Shown: one piece after another, positions 44,164-52,644 of the stretch
Layout of the letters: the number at the start of each line of letters is the position of its first letter
How positions within the stretch are numbered: the stretch's first letter is position 1
Source: Saprospiraceae bacterium
GTDB lineage: Bacteria; Bacteroidota; Bacteroidia; Chitinophagales; Saprospiraceae
NCBI GenBank assembly: GCA_020629515.1
Contig: JAHDDE010000021.1
Location: 1-56,025 of the forward strand
Length of the DNA stretch: 56,025 bases
Direction: 5' to 3'
Made by a program: the position numbers and the translations under genes
The notes under the pieces: generated by a model
The model's database searches: none
What the model saw: only the letters and a program-made list of their open reading frames with translations
Told to the model about the DNA's origin: nothing

Positions 44164-46023
44164 ATGGCCAAAGGACAGATATCCGTACAAACGGAAAATA
44201 TTTTTCCAATTATCAAAAAATTCCTTTACTCTGATCAGGAGATATTCTTAAGAGAACTTGTTTCTAATGCTGTTGATGCCAGCAGTAAGTTGAGAACCTA
44301 TTCGTCAAAAGGCGAATTTAAAGGCGAGTTAGGAGATATGACCATTGATATTATCATAGAAGATGAAAAATTGATAATTAAAGATCGTGGTATAGGAATG
44401 ACTTCTGAAGAAGTAGATAAATACTTAAATCAATTGGCATTCTCATCCGCAGAAGAGTTTTTAGAAAAGTATAAAGATGAAGCTAATATTATAGGTCATT
44501 TTGGATTAGGATTTTACAGTGCATTTATGGTGGCTGACAAGGTTGAAGTATTGACCAAATCGCATAAAGGCGGTCCTGCCTCAAAGTGGAGCTGTACCGG
44601 TAGTCCAGAATATGATTTAGAAGAAACGGATAAAGAAGATAGAGGTACTGAAATAGTGCTTTATATCTCTGAAGACAGCAAAGAATTCTTAGAAAAAGCG
44701 AGAATAGAGACTTTACTTAATAAGTATTGCAAATTTTTACCTTTCCCTATCAGATTTGGGACCAAAGAGGAAAGCACGTGGGAAGGTGAGGGAGATGATC
44801 GTAAGGAGATCAAAACCGAAGTAGATAACGTAATCAATAGCAAGGATCCTTTATGGAAAAAGAATCCATCGGAACTTACGGATGAGGATTATAAAGAATT
44901 CTATTCTTACTTATATCCATATTCTATGCCTCCATTATTTTGGATACATCTGAATATAGATTTTCCATTTAACCTTACTGGAATACTGTACTTTCCAAAG
45001 GTGAACAACTCTATTGAGATACAGAAAAATAAAATTCAACTTTACAGCAATCAAGTATATGTGACTGATGATGTCAGTCAAATAGTACCAGAATTTTTGA
45101 CTTTACTTCATGGTGTTATAGACTCTCCTGATATACCGCTTAATGTATCTCGTAGTTATCTTCAGAGCGATAGTAATGTCAAAAAGATTACTTCATATAT
45201 CACTAAAAAAGTGGCTGAAAAGCTTAATAATTTATTCAAAGAAGATCGAAAGGCTTATGAGGATAAATGGAGCGAAATAAGTGTATTTGCCAAATATGGC
45301 ATGATATCGGAAGAAAAATTCTATGATAAAGCTGAGAAATTCTGTTTACTAAAAAATATTAAAGGAGAGCACTATACTATCTCAGAGTACAAAGAGAAAA
45401 TCGAAGCAACTCAAAAGGACAAACACGACAAACTTATTCATCTATATACCAATGATGTCAAAGGACATCATAGCTTTATTGAGAGTGCTGAAGGATACGG
45501 ATATGACATACTTGAGATGGATAATATCATCGATAACCACTTCATGCAACATCTTGAGCAAAAATTGGGTTATGGCACATTCGTAAGAGTCGATAGTGAT
45601 ACAGCCGACAACTTGGTTCAAAAGGACGAAACTAAAGAATCCGTACTATCACAAAAAGAACAAGAAAAAGTCGAAGGAATATTTAAATCTATATTACCCG
45701 AAAGCGGAGGGCCTAATCTTGAGATGAAAGCATTGTCCCCAAATGACTTGCCAGTGATCGTGACTAAGCCCGAATTCATGAGAAGAATGATGGAAATGCA
45801 GAGCTTGCAAGGAATGGGTGATAATGGTATGCCAGAGATCTTCAATGTCGTGGTGAATACCAATAATCCATTAGTTGCAGAAAAATTGGTTAAAATGAGG
45901 TCAGAGGAGAAGAAAGAGAAGTTTGCCAGTTATTTGTATGATTTGGCCCGACTTAATCAGAATATGCTCAAAGGGGAGGAGTTATCAGGATTCATTAAGA
46001 AAAGTCTTGAATTTGTAGGATAG
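44164..46023 (+). CDS. htpG: Molecular chaperone HtpG (Hsp90)
   Basis: Cytoplasmic ATP-dependent chaperone of 619 aa. The GHKL ATPase domain shows LRELVSNAVDASSKLR (Glu and Asn for catalysis and Mg), IKDRGIGMTSEE, and GHFGLGFYSAFMVADKV (the lid and G2 box). The middle domain has LNVSRSYLQSDSNVKKI with the arginine that contacts ATP, and the C-terminal dimerisation domain follows MPEIFNVVVNTNNPLV. Length matches the family. A palindromic terminator follows the stop. Confidence 0.96.
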   Translation: MAKGQISVQTENIFPIIKKFLYSDQEIFLRELVSNAVDASSKLRTYSSKGEFKGELGDMTIDIIIEDEKLIIKDRGIGMTSEEVDKYLNQLAFSSAEEFLEKYKDEANIIGHFGLGFYSAFMVADKVEVLTKSHKGGPASKWSCTGSPEYDLEETDKEDRGTEIVLYISEDSKEFLEKARIETLLNKYCKFLPFPIRFGTKEESTWEGEGDDRKEIKTEVDNVINSKDPLWKKNPSELTDEDYKEFYSYLYPYSMPPLFWIHLNIDFPFNLTGILYFPKVNNSIEIQKNKIQLYSNQVYVTDDVSQIVPEFLTLLHGVIDSPDIPLNVSRSYLQSDSNVKKITSYITKKVAEKLNNLFKEDRKAYEDKWSEISVFAKYGMISEEKFYDKAEKFCLLKNIKGEHYTISEYKEKIEATQKDKHDKLIHLYTNDVKGHHSFIESAEGYGYDILEMDNIIDNHFMQHLEQKLGYGTFVRVDSDTADNLVQKDETKESVLSQKEQEKVEGIFKSILPESGGPNLEMKALSPNDLPVIVTKPEFMRRMMEMQSLQGMGDNGMPEIFNVVVNTNNPLVAEKLVKMRSEEKKEKFASYLYDLARLNQNMLKGEELSGFIKKSLEFVG

Positions 46024-46054
46024 CGGATAGCAATATCTTATACAAGAACTTAAT

Positions 46055-46086
46055 AAAAAAGGGAACGAAATTTCGTTCCCTTTTTT
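46055..46086. terminator. Bidirectional terminator after htpG
   Basis: AAAAAAGGGAACGAAA is followed directly by its reverse complement TTTCGTTCCCTTTTTT, a 32-base perfect palindrome with A and T tracts on either side. It serves htpG on the plus strand and the first secreted-paralog gene on the minus strand. Confidence 0.85.
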
Positions 46087-46118
46087 ATTACTTGAAAGAA
46101 GCAATTTTATAATAAAAA

Positions 46119-46997
46119 CTATTTCATTATAGAGAGCTTCTTAGCGCTTCTCAGTTTATTCTTATTCGACAAGTTTTCAACTTCCAGTAAGTAATTACCT
46201 GCTGGAACTGCAGTTAAATCTATTAAGGCACTGATATTTCCTGATAAAACGGTGTTCGTCTGAACCACTACGCCAGCCATATTGATAAATCTCACTTGTA
46301 CACCATTTTTAAGTGATTTATCAAACTCAACTTTAACAAAATCAGTAGAAGGGTTAGGACCAAATTCAAAAGAAGCTATATCAGCAATAACTTCATCCTC
46401 AATATTATATGCTAGGTCTCCAAACTCATTGACCATCAATGAAGAGATCTTTTTGGGTGATAACCATTCTGCCATTTCTACATAAGCTGTAGCATATTCA
46501 TCACTTTTCCCATCTCTACCCCAAACTAACTCAATATCCTCAGCATCTTGCTTTAGATTAAATTTGAGTGTTGCAACAGTTGTCCAGAGTTGCCCACTAC
46601 TAACTTGAATGCCACCATGCTTATGGTCTTTAAGGTCTACCGAAAAATTTACAAAACCCAAATTGTCATCAAATGTCAATTCCCCAGATCCTGTGGCATC
46701 AATACCCTCTACGGATGAGTGAAATTTTAAGTTAGTGTATTTCTCTTGAGGTAAGCTGATTTCAGAATTATTCTGGTCTAATGACAATTTTTCTGAATCA
46801 TAAAATATTCTGTAGTTCTGTCCCGCCAAGATTAAACTCTTGTCATGAGCCTTTACTTGAATGTCTACATAAAGTGATTTGGTAGTATGATCTACAGAAG
46901 GAGTAGAAAATCTAATGTCGATTTGGTTGGTAGCGAATAATGCTGCTTGTGCTAGCAGAAATACGACAATAGTCGTAGTAATCATTCTCATTTTCAT
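46119..46997 (-). CDS. Secreted paralog P1 with T9SS type A sorting domain
   Basis: Protein of 292 aa with a signal peptide (ITTTIVVFLLAQAALFA), then a beta-rich domain of about 155 residues shared with three neighbours: IDIRFS, AGQNYRIFYDSEKL, GIDATGSGELTFDDNLGF, and LVWGRDGKSDEYATAYVE. The C-terminal ~80 residues (FEFGPNPSTDFVKVEF to KKLSIMK) are a T9SS type A sorting domain, so it should be exported through SprA and attached or released outside. It lacks the two cysteines conserved in the other three paralogs. A terminator separates it from paralog P2, so it is transcribed alone. The shared domain resembles a cohesin-like sandwich, but this is only by pattern. Confidence 0.8.
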   Translation of the reverse strand: MKMRMITTTIVVFLLAQAALFATNQIDIRFSTPSVDHTTKSLYVDIQVKAHDKSLILAGQNYRIFYDSEKLSLDQNNSEISLPQEKYTNLKFHSSVEGIDATGSGELTFDDNLGFVNFSVDLKDHKHGGIQVSSGQLWTTVATLKFNLKQDAEDIELVWGRDGKSDEYATAYVEMAEWLSPKKISSLMVNEFGDLAYNIEDEVIADIASFEFGPNPSTDFVKVEFDKSLKNGVQVRFINMAGVVVQTNTVLSGNISALIDLTAVPAGNYLLEVENLSNKNKLRSAKKLSIMK

Positions 46998-47089
46998 AAT
47001 TAAGCCAATTGATTCATAAATGTAAGCAAGCTGACACTTCTGTCGCTAACTCGGTTAAAATATAGTATAAAAAAATTCCCCAAATAGGA

Positions 47090-47125
47090 AAAACGTGAGA
47101 AATGTATAAACATATCTCACGTTTT
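47090..47125 (-). terminator. Terminator hairpin after paralog P2
   Basis: AAAACGTGAGA (47090-47100) pairs with TCTCACGTTTT (47115-47125), with an inner ATGT/ACAT extension. On the minus strand the stem ends in a T run. It separates the P2-P3-P4 unit from P1. Confidence 0.75.
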
Positions 47126-47217
47126 GTAATCAATTGGCTTATTTGGTTAGACTCTCGTCTATTATAAAGACACTATTGTATGAGTCTCCCCCCTATTTAT
47201 TTTATGATTAATTCAAT

Positions 47218-48036
47218 TTAATTTTTTGCGAGTGTTTTAATTACACTTTCGGAGTGTAGTACTTGACCTGAATCATTTAGCAGCTCCACTTTATATCTAC
47301 CACTCGGCCAGTTGCTCAAATCGTAGTATAGCCTATCATCACCTTCCACAGCTTGATACACCACCTCACGACCTATTACGTCGGTTATCATTATTGTCAT
47401 ACCTTCATCAAACTGTCCCTTAATATCCACATTTATATGGTTGGCAACAGGATTAGGATACACATTTAGAGATAAGAGTTCAGAATTTTTGATAGCTTCT
47501 TTACCTATATAGTCTATCATCATATTAGGAGTCAGAACGACTTGTTTATTGTCTTCGGCCCATTCAGATAATGCCACCTGAGCACTTGCAAAATGGCTTG
47601 TTCTATCATTTGCCCAAACCAAATCAAATTTTCTCTCATTTATTGGGCCAAAACATGCAGATGCCACTTTTTCCCACGATCCAGAAGACGGCAAGCTAAT
47701 GACAGATTCATTATTTTCCCTCGCATCAAGTGAAAGCGAGAAAAACCCGATTCCATTTTGTGCAGTACTGATGATGTCTGGTGTGCTATAAGCCTCTTGC
47801 GAAGCGAAAGTCTTTACGGACTTATCTAACAACTTGACATTGTTAGCATCAAAAAATATTCTAAAATTTTGTCCCGCTAATTTTATTTCCGTTTTATCTG
47901 AAGAACTCAGTTCTATGTCAAAACATGACATGTCAACAGAAGAGGAGACCTGGTTTAATCTTAGATCAACTTTGTTTTGGGCCCCTACTTTGGTGATCAT
48001 CAATCCAACCAAAAGGGTAAATAAGCAATTTTTCAT
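47218..48036 (-). CDS. Secreted paralog P2 with T9SS type A sorting domain
   Basis: Protein of 272 aa with a signal peptide (CLFTLLVGLMITKVGAQ), the shared domain (VDLRLN, AGQNFRIFFDANNVKLL, LVWANDRTSHFASAQVALSEW) and a T9SS type A sorting domain at about 190-272 (LNVYPNPVANHINVDIKG). The domain carries Cys in SCFDIEL and in SACFGP, which align with pairs in P3 and P4. The middle of the domain is shorter than in the others, since the GxDAxGxG strand is replaced by NGIGFFSLSL. It is the last gene of a three-gene unit with P3 and P4. Confidence 0.8.
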   Translation of the reverse strand: MKNCLFTLLVGLMITKVGAQNKVDLRLNQVSSSVDMSCFDIELSSSDKTEIKLAGQNFRIFFDANNVKLLDKSVKTFASQEAYSTPDIISTAQNGIGFFSLSLDARENNESVISLPSSGSWEKVASACFGPINERKFDLVWANDRTSHFASAQVALSEWAEDNKQVVLTPNMMIDYIGKEAIKNSELLSLNVYPNPVANHINVDIKGQFDEGMTIMITDVIGREVVYQAVEGDDRLYYDLSNWPSGRYKVELLNDSGQVLHSESVIKTLAKN

Positions 48037-48079
48037 AAGTACATATTATAAATATTTATAATATCAACTTTTGTGCCAG

Positions 48080-48658
48080 CTACCTCACTATGAAGTCTTT
48101 ATATTGGCTAATTTCAGTTGATTTCAATTCATTGACCTTATTTTGAGCAGATAATTCAATATATGCCCGGCCATAAGCAGCAGTGGTTTCTTCACGAGCC
48201 AAAACAATGGACATTGGCTCACTTGGATCCTCAACAGAAAAACACATTTCAACTATGCTTAGAGCGTCTTTACTAAGTTCAGATCCTTTTTGTTTTATAT
48301 TATTATGTACAATCGAAAAATTGATAAATCCCAAGTTATTGTCAAAATCTAAAGCGCCTCTACCTTGTGCATCAACACCTGATACATGCTGTACTAACTT
48401 CAGCTGATAGATTTCTTCAGGTAAGTTAAGGGACATTGATTCTTCTATTAATGACAAATTGGCTGAGCCATAATACATCCTATAGTTCTGACTTGATAAG
48501 TGGATCATTTCTGAAGATTCATTGCTTACCTGCAGATCAATGCATTGCTTCTTTTCCACTATGTCGGACTCAACTATTTTTACACTTAATCCCTCCTGCC
48601 CTATAATCATAGAACAAGTCACTGTCATTAAAAAAATGCTTGATATAATTCTTCTCAT
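48080..48658 (-). CDS. Exported paralog P3 without sorting domain
   Basis: Protein of 192 aa with a signal peptide (ISSIFLMTVTCSMIIGQ) and the shared domain: SSQNYRMYYGSANLSLIEES, SGVDAQGRGALDFDNNLGF, and AREETTAAYGRAYIELSAQ. Conserved cysteines are in KQCIDLQV and VEMCFSV. The protein ends shortly after the domain (QYKDFIVR) with no T9SS C-terminal domain, so it should stay in the periplasm or be carried out by another route. It is 29 bases after P4 and 43 before P2 in one unit. Confidence 0.75.
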   Translation of the reverse strand: MRRIISSIFLMTVTCSMIIGQEGLSVKIVESDIVEKKQCIDLQVSNESSEMIHLSSQNYRMYYGSANLSLIEESMSLNLPEEIYQLKLVQHVSGVDAQGRGALDFDNNLGFINFSIVHNNIKQKGSELSKDALSIVEMCFSVEDPSEPMSIVLAREETTAAYGRAYIELSAQNKVNELKSTEISQYKDFIVR

Positions 48659-48687
48659 GTCTATTTTCTTAGATTCAATTGACTTAT

Positions 48688-49320
48688 TTATTCTTTATTA
48701 CTGACAACATTATTATTGGCAGTATTTAGGTCTTCTGTTATGTTGTCGATATAATTGAGCTCAGCATTTGCCGGCAAGTTCAATTCATCAACAATGGCTA
48801 CACCAGTATAAGCTGTCGCATATCCATCAGTAAGTCCTTCTCTGGCCCAGACTAAATTAAGATTGCTCTTATCCATGTTTTTTTCAAAGCAAATCTGGGC
48901 TGTAGAAAGCCACTTATCTTGTATAAGGGACACCATATCGTCACGGTTACCACTATCAGTGATTGTTATATTAATAAAGCCAAGAGAAGAATCAAAGTTC
49001 AAGTTTCCGAAGCCTGAAGCATCGCTATTATAGATACTCTGAACGATTTTTAATCCGTATTGCTCCCCAATTAAATTGGTAGTTGCTGATCTTAAAAACC
49101 TGCCTTCTTCAGCATTATAAAAGATCCTGTAGCTCTGAGAGCCCAAAAGCTGCGATGAATTCTGGATTGCTTTTATTTGAAGTTGATAACATTTTTGATC
49201 TATATCGCTGTGACTAACTCCTTCAAACCGAATATCTAAATCCTTTTGGCCTACCATCCAATTAGGACATAAGACACCAATAGACAAGACTACATATAGT
49301 GTAGTTAACGCTTTCATCAT
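48688..49320 (-). CDS. Exported paralog P4 without sorting domain
   Basis: Protein of 210 aa, first gene of the unit. It has a signal peptide (LYVVLSIGVLCPNWMVGQ) and the shared domain: LDIRFEG, GSQSYRIFYNAEEGRFL, SDASGFGNLNFDSSLGF and LVWAREGLTDGYATAY. The conserved Cys pair is in KCYQLQI and AQICFEK. The C-terminus (LNYIDNITEDLNTANNN and VVSNKE) aligns with the linker just before the sorting domain of P2 but then stops; the 29-base gap to P3 leaves no room for a lost domain. Start could be either of two adjacent ATG codons. Confidence 0.75.
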   Translation of the reverse strand: MMKALTTLYVVLSIGVLCPNWMVGQKDLDIRFEGVSHSDIDQKCYQLQIKAIQNSSQLLGSQSYRIFYNAEEGRFLRSATTNLIGEQYGLKIVQSIYNSDASGFGNLNFDSSLGFINITITDSGNRDDMVSLIQDKWLSTAQICFEKNMDKSNLNLVWAREGLTDGYATAYTGVAIVDELNLPANAELNYIDNITEDLNTANNNVVSNKE

Positions 49321-49356
49321 ATTTAGATTTGTTAACAGCTATGCTGCTATTTCATT

Positions 49357-49364
49357 CAAATATA
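49357..49364 (-). promoter_or_regulatory. -7 promoter box for the P4-P3-P2 unit
   Basis: The minus strand reads TATATTTG, matching TAnnTTTG, 37 bases upstream of the P4 ATG. No -33 TTG is seen. The divergent lipoprotein gene has an identical box. Confidence 0.5.
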
Positions 49365-49430
49365 ACGATTAATCGTAATATGTTTTATTTTGAAAATATA
49401 TTAAATAATTTTATATATATAGATAATTTA

Positions 49431-49438
49431 TATATTTG
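49431..49438 (+). promoter_or_regulatory. -7 promoter box for the lipoprotein gene, leaderless type
   Basis: TATATTTG ends 4 bases before ATG 49443. With initiation 5-7 bases after the box the mRNA would begin at or near the start codon. It also excludes the upstream in-frame starts. Confidence 0.5.
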
Positions 49439-49442
49439 CTCC

Positions 49443-49931
49443 ATGCTACGGTTTGTATCATTATTATTTTCATTGTTATTGATCACTTGCTTCTCATGCC
49501 AAAGGAGTGAACTGACCAATTTATCGCCAGAAGGGATTAATAATATACTGGCTCAATTCAATGAAAATGATGCTGTCTTCACGCAAAAGGACGTTGAATT
49601 TGATTCTATCAATACTTTAGCGGGTATTAGAGATTATTCAAACGTTCAGCAGAGAGTAAAAGTGAAACTTTTTTACTTCGGTGACTATGCCAGAGGATAT
49701 TTTAATGTTTCGGATATAGATGATAGCAATCTTCAGATTTTTGGTAAAAAGATCCAAGATTATTGGGCTTTCAAATGTGTGACTAAAATAAATATGGAGG
49801 AAGTCGGAGGTTATATCATTCTCAAGAAAAACAATAGCGGAATATGGTCTAATGGCCATATCAATTTTAACATAGAAAAAATAAATCTTACCAAACAGAT
49901 GGTTGATTATAATAATCTCACCAATTGGTAA
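49443..49931 (+). CDS. Putative lipoprotein of unknown function
   Basis: Unrecognised 162-aa protein. The N-terminus LRFVSLLFSLLLITCFSCQR is a lipoprotein-type signal, with Cys after FS as the likely lipidated residue, although the lipobox is weak. The mature part is about 145 residues of mixed beta character, with YFGDYARGYFNVSD and GYIILKKNNSGIWSNG. I chose ATG 49443 because the longer frame from 49329 would start upstream of the promoter box and add an unlikely leader. It is divergent from the secreted-paralog unit, with identical promoter boxes, so a joint role is possible. A terminator follows. Confidence 0.6.
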   Translation: MLRFVSLLFSLLLITCFSCQRSELTNLSPEGINNILAQFNENDAVFTQKDVEFDSINTLAGIRDYSNVQQRVKVKLFYFGDYARGYFNVSDIDDSNLQIFGKKIQDYWAFKCVTKINMEEVGGYIILKKNNSGIWSNGHINFNIEKINLTKQMVDYNNLTNW

Positions 49932-49965
49932 TAAGACTTAAACTTGGGTTGGTTGGTCTATTATG

Positions 49966-49993
49966 TAGGGTCGAATATCGACCCTATTTTTTT
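49966..49993 (+). terminator. Intrinsic terminator after the lipoprotein gene
   Basis: TAGGGTCGA pairs with TCGACCCTA around a 3-base loop ATA, followed by seven T. Confidence 0.85.
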
Positions 49994-50019
49994 ATCTTTC
50001 GTTACTATAATTCAATTTA

Positions 50020-50841
50020 ATGATACTCCAACATTGTTATTATAACCAAGCTATTGTGCCCCATGATGATGTCAAAATAAGTCCGACGGATTTGGCTCTG
50101 CATAGAGGTTATGGAGTTTTTGACTACTTCACTTTCCATCATGGACAGAACAAATACATAGAATGGTATCTGGACCGATTTTATCGAAGTATAAAAGAGG
50201 CTAAGATCAAACTCTCAGAGTCCCGAGAAGACATTAAGGATATATGTGGCCAATTATCCAAAATAAATGATCATGCGCTAATCAATATAAAACTGATAGC
50301 AACAGGAGGCAATAGTACAAATGGTTATCACTCTCATGGGGATAATGCATTGCTAGTACTCGCTTATGCCCATAGGGCCAATCCAGAACATATGTATCAA
50401 AATGGAATCAATCTTATTTCTTTTGAATATCAACGACCCTTTGCTCATATCAAAAGCATAAATTACTTCAACTCATACCTACTCCAAGATAGAGTTCAAA
50501 AATATGCCGCCACTGATATTTTATATTACAACAATGGGGTCATCACAGAGACCACAAGAGCTAATATTTTTGTGATAAAAGAAGGTCAAATTATGACTCC
50601 AGCACGTAATATCCTACCTGGTATCACAAGGAAAGTAATTTTAGAAGACTATAAAATATCAAATATTGCAGAAGTAGATATCAGCTTTGATTCTATTATG
50701 CAAGCGGATGAAATATTCATAACAAGCACGACCAAGTATGTTATGCCCGTTGTGCAAATTGATCAACACAAAATAGGAACTGGACAGCCTGGCCCTGTAT
50801 CTAAGAAAATCTCTAATTGGATTTGTAACCAACTCTCTTAG
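50020..50841 (+). CDS. Class IV aminotransferase (PLP-dependent)
   Basis: Fold type IV PLP enzyme of 273 aa, in the group of branched-chain aminotransferase, D-amino-acid aminotransferase and aminodeoxychorismate lyase. It has ALHRGYGVFDYFTF at the start of the domain, the PLP-binding Lys in HIKSINYFNSYLL, ITETTRANIFVI (Glu and Thr contacting the cofactor), and FITSTTKYVMPVV. The short length favours a D-amino-acid or aminodeoxychorismate lyase-like function, but residues do not settle it. Its 3' end overlaps the convergent transporter gene by 29 bases. Confidence 0.85.
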   Translation: MILQHCYYNQAIVPHDDVKISPTDLALHRGYGVFDYFTFHHGQNKYIEWYLDRFYRSIKEAKIKLSESREDIKDICGQLSKINDHALINIKLIATGGNSTNGYHSHGDNALLVLAYAHRANPEHMYQNGINLISFEYQRPFAHIKSINYFNSYLLQDRVQKYAATDILYYNNGVITETTRANIFVIKEGQIMTPARNILPGITRKVILEDYKISNIAEVDISFDSIMQADEIFITSTTKYVMPVVQIDQHKIGTGQPGPVSKKISNWICNQLS

Positions 50842-51706
50842 AAATAAGAGGATACAAGAAAATCACTACAAGTATCAATACAACTCCTATATAAAATGTG
50901 GGATTGAGTTCCTCAAAATCCGATAAAAATATCCCCGCTAACAAAATCCCGTAAACAGGTTCTAAATTGATAACGAGATTAGACGCAAAAGCACTTATGT
51001 GACGTAATGCATATAAATGAATCATAAATGCCAAAGTCGTACATAGTAGTGATAATATGAGCAAATAAACCCAATCTGCTGAAGCCGGCAGCCATTGTAT
51101 CGAATCTGGTGTATACACTATCACGATGGGAATCAACAAACTCAAAAATAACCACGAGCTGCTCAATTCTATAAAAGTCATAACAATGGGTTCGGCGACT
51201 GAGATATATTTCTTGTTTATTACAGCGAATAAGGCAGCCAAAAAGGCACTTAACAAGCCAATAAAAAGTCCTAAAAGCATATCTCCTTTTAGATCGTTGA
51301 CAACTAAGGACATTCCAGGTATCACAGCTAATCCAAAAATAATATCCAACTTTTTAAGTCTCTTATTATTAAATATAGGCTCGATAAATGAAGTAAATAG
51401 TGCTGATGTGGACATAGCGACTAAAGCAACCGACGCATTTGCGTACTTTATTGACCCAAAAAAAGTAATCCAATGTATCGCTATGAGTACCCCAACTATT
51501 CCAAATCGTCTTAAATCAGCGAGAGGAATATTTTTGGCTTTTTTCAAAACATTGGGAAAAAACACCAAACTGAGTGAAGTAAATCCCACTCTCCACCAGA
51601 CCAACCAAAATGCCACCAATGATATAAGATCCCCTAATATCGCTGTAAAGCCCCATAGAAATATGGCAATATGCAATTGGAGATACGCTTTTTTTGTTGG
51701 ATTCAT
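50813..51706 (-). CDS. EamA/DMT family transporter
   Basis: Inner-membrane transporter of 297 aa with ten predicted helices in two EamA repeats (about 5-135 and 145-285). Typical motifs are FLWGFTAILGD at the N-terminus, FFGSIKYANASVALVAMST at the end of repeat one, and NLVINLEPVYGILLAGIFL in repeat two. Members export amino acids or other metabolites. No substrate is indicated by its neighbours. Confidence 0.9.
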   Translation of the reverse strand: MNPTKKAYLQLHIAIFLWGFTAILGDLISLVAFWLVWWRVGFTSLSLVFFPNVLKKAKNIPLADLRRFGIVGVLIAIHWITFFGSIKYANASVALVAMSTSALFTSFIEPIFNNKRLKKLDIIFGLAVIPGMSLVVNDLKGDMLLGLFIGLLSAFLAALFAVINKKYISVAEPIVMTFIELSSSWLFLSLLIPIVIVYTPDSIQWLPASADWVYLLILSLLCTTLAFMIHLYALRHISAFASNLVINLEPVYGILLAGIFLSDFEELNPTFYIGVVLILVVIFLYPLISKRVGYKSN

Positions 51707-51771
51707 AAGATCATAAAGCTAAGGCTATCACACTATTTATAAGTAGACGACAAAACATATAAATGAAAATA

Positions 51772-51801
51772 TTGATATCCATCAATTTTACCCTAAATTT
51801 G
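51772..51801 (+). promoter_or_regulatory. Promoter (TTG-N19-TAAATTTG) for the peroxiredoxin gene
   Basis: TTG at 51772-51774 and TAAATTTG at 51794-51801 are 19 bases apart, a full Bacteroidota-type promoter. The predicted leader is about 20 bases to ATG 51828. Confidence 0.7.
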
Positions 51802-51827
51802 TAAGGACTATACATTAATACACCTTT

Positions 51828-52298
51828 ATGAACATAAAAGTAGGTGACAAGGCTCCTAGCTTTACTTTGCGAGCTACCGACAAAAGTGAAATAAGTCTAA
51901 CAGATTATTCAGGAAAAAATCTGGTGCTATTGTTTTTCCCTCTAGCGTTTACTGGCGTTTGCACTAAAGAACTCTGTGGGATAAGAGATCAATTAGGAGA
52001 TTATAATGATCTTAATGCCGAGGTAGTTGCGATCTCAGTAGATAGCCTTTTTACTCTTGAAAAATTTAAGGAAGAACAGAAATATAACTTCCCACTACTT
52101 AGCGATTTTAACAAGGATGTATCTAAAGCCTATGACTCTCTATACGAAGATTTTGTGTTAGATATGAAAGGAGTCTCGAAAAGGTCCGCTTTTGTAATTG
52201 ACAAGGAGGGGACTATTAAATATGTCGAAATACTTGACAACGCTGGTGAGATGCCTAATTTTGCAGCGGTCAAAGCAACTTTAAGCTCATTATCTTAA
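51828..52298 (+). CDS. Peroxiredoxin (AhpE/BCP-like)
   Basis: Thiol peroxidase of 156 aa. It has the thioredoxin-fold start GDKAPSFTLRATDKSEISL and the active site FPLAFTGVCTKELCG, with peroxidatic Cys45 and a second Cys50 in the spacing seen in BCP/PrxQ enzymes. FPLAF is AhpE-like, so it combines features of both groups. It reduces hydrogen peroxide and organic peroxides, probably with thioredoxin as electron donor. It has its own promoter. The downstream clpS starts 29 bases later, so they may share the transcript. Confidence 0.9.
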   Translation: MNIKVGDKAPSFTLRATDKSEISLTDYSGKNLVLLFFPLAFTGVCTKELCGIRDQLGDYNDLNAEVVAISVDSLFTLEKFKEEQKYNFPLLSDFNKDVSKAYDSLYEDFVLDMKGVSKRSAFVIDKEGTIKYVEILDNAGEMPNFAAVKATLSSLS

Positions 52299-52327
52299 TT
52301 ATATATCTCAAAGCTCAATATAGATTA

Positions 52328-52636
52328 ATGAAATCAATAAAAAGTTCAATCAAAGAGATCGAGAAAACTACTGAGATAGAAGAATCGACAATAACTGATA
52401 TTGCCGAATTAATTGTCTACAACGATGACTATAATACATTTGATTGGGTGATCAAATGTTTCATGGAAGTATGTAACCACACCTTTGTACAATCTGAGCA
52501 ACTATCACTGATAGTACACTTCAAAGGAAAAGCTGTAGTTAAGACGGGTACTCTCGAAAAATTAATGCCAATGAAAGATGCATTAATTGATAGAGGCTTA
52601 TCTGCTGTAATAGAAACTTTTCAAGAAAAACATTAG
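52328..52636 (+). CDS. clpS: ClpS, ATP-dependent Clp protease adaptor
   Basis: Adaptor of 102 aa that binds proteins with destabilising N-terminal residues and delivers them to the Clp ATPase. The core shows LIVYNDDYNTFDWVIKCFME with the Asn-Asp pair of the N-degron pocket, then HTFVQSEQLSLIVHFKGKAV. The start of the protein is charged and probably flexible, as in known ClpS. It is directly followed by aat, whose product creates the N-degrons ClpS recognises, a clear functional pair. Confidence 0.92.
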   Translation: MKSIKSSIKEIEKTTEIEESTITDIAELIVYNDDYNTFDWVIKCFMEVCNHTFVQSEQLSLIVHFKGKAVVKTGTLEKLMPMKDALIDRGLSAVIETFQEKH

Positions 52637-52644
52637 TCCTCCTC

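Noticed and set aside
48659-48687. A frameshifted sorting domain after P4
   Set aside because: Only 29 bases separate P4 and P3, too few for an 80-residue domain in any frame.
51126-51716. Plus-strand 196-residue frame opposite the EamA transporter
   Set aside because: Antisense to a clear ten-helix transporter; composition is a mirror of hydrophobic codons.
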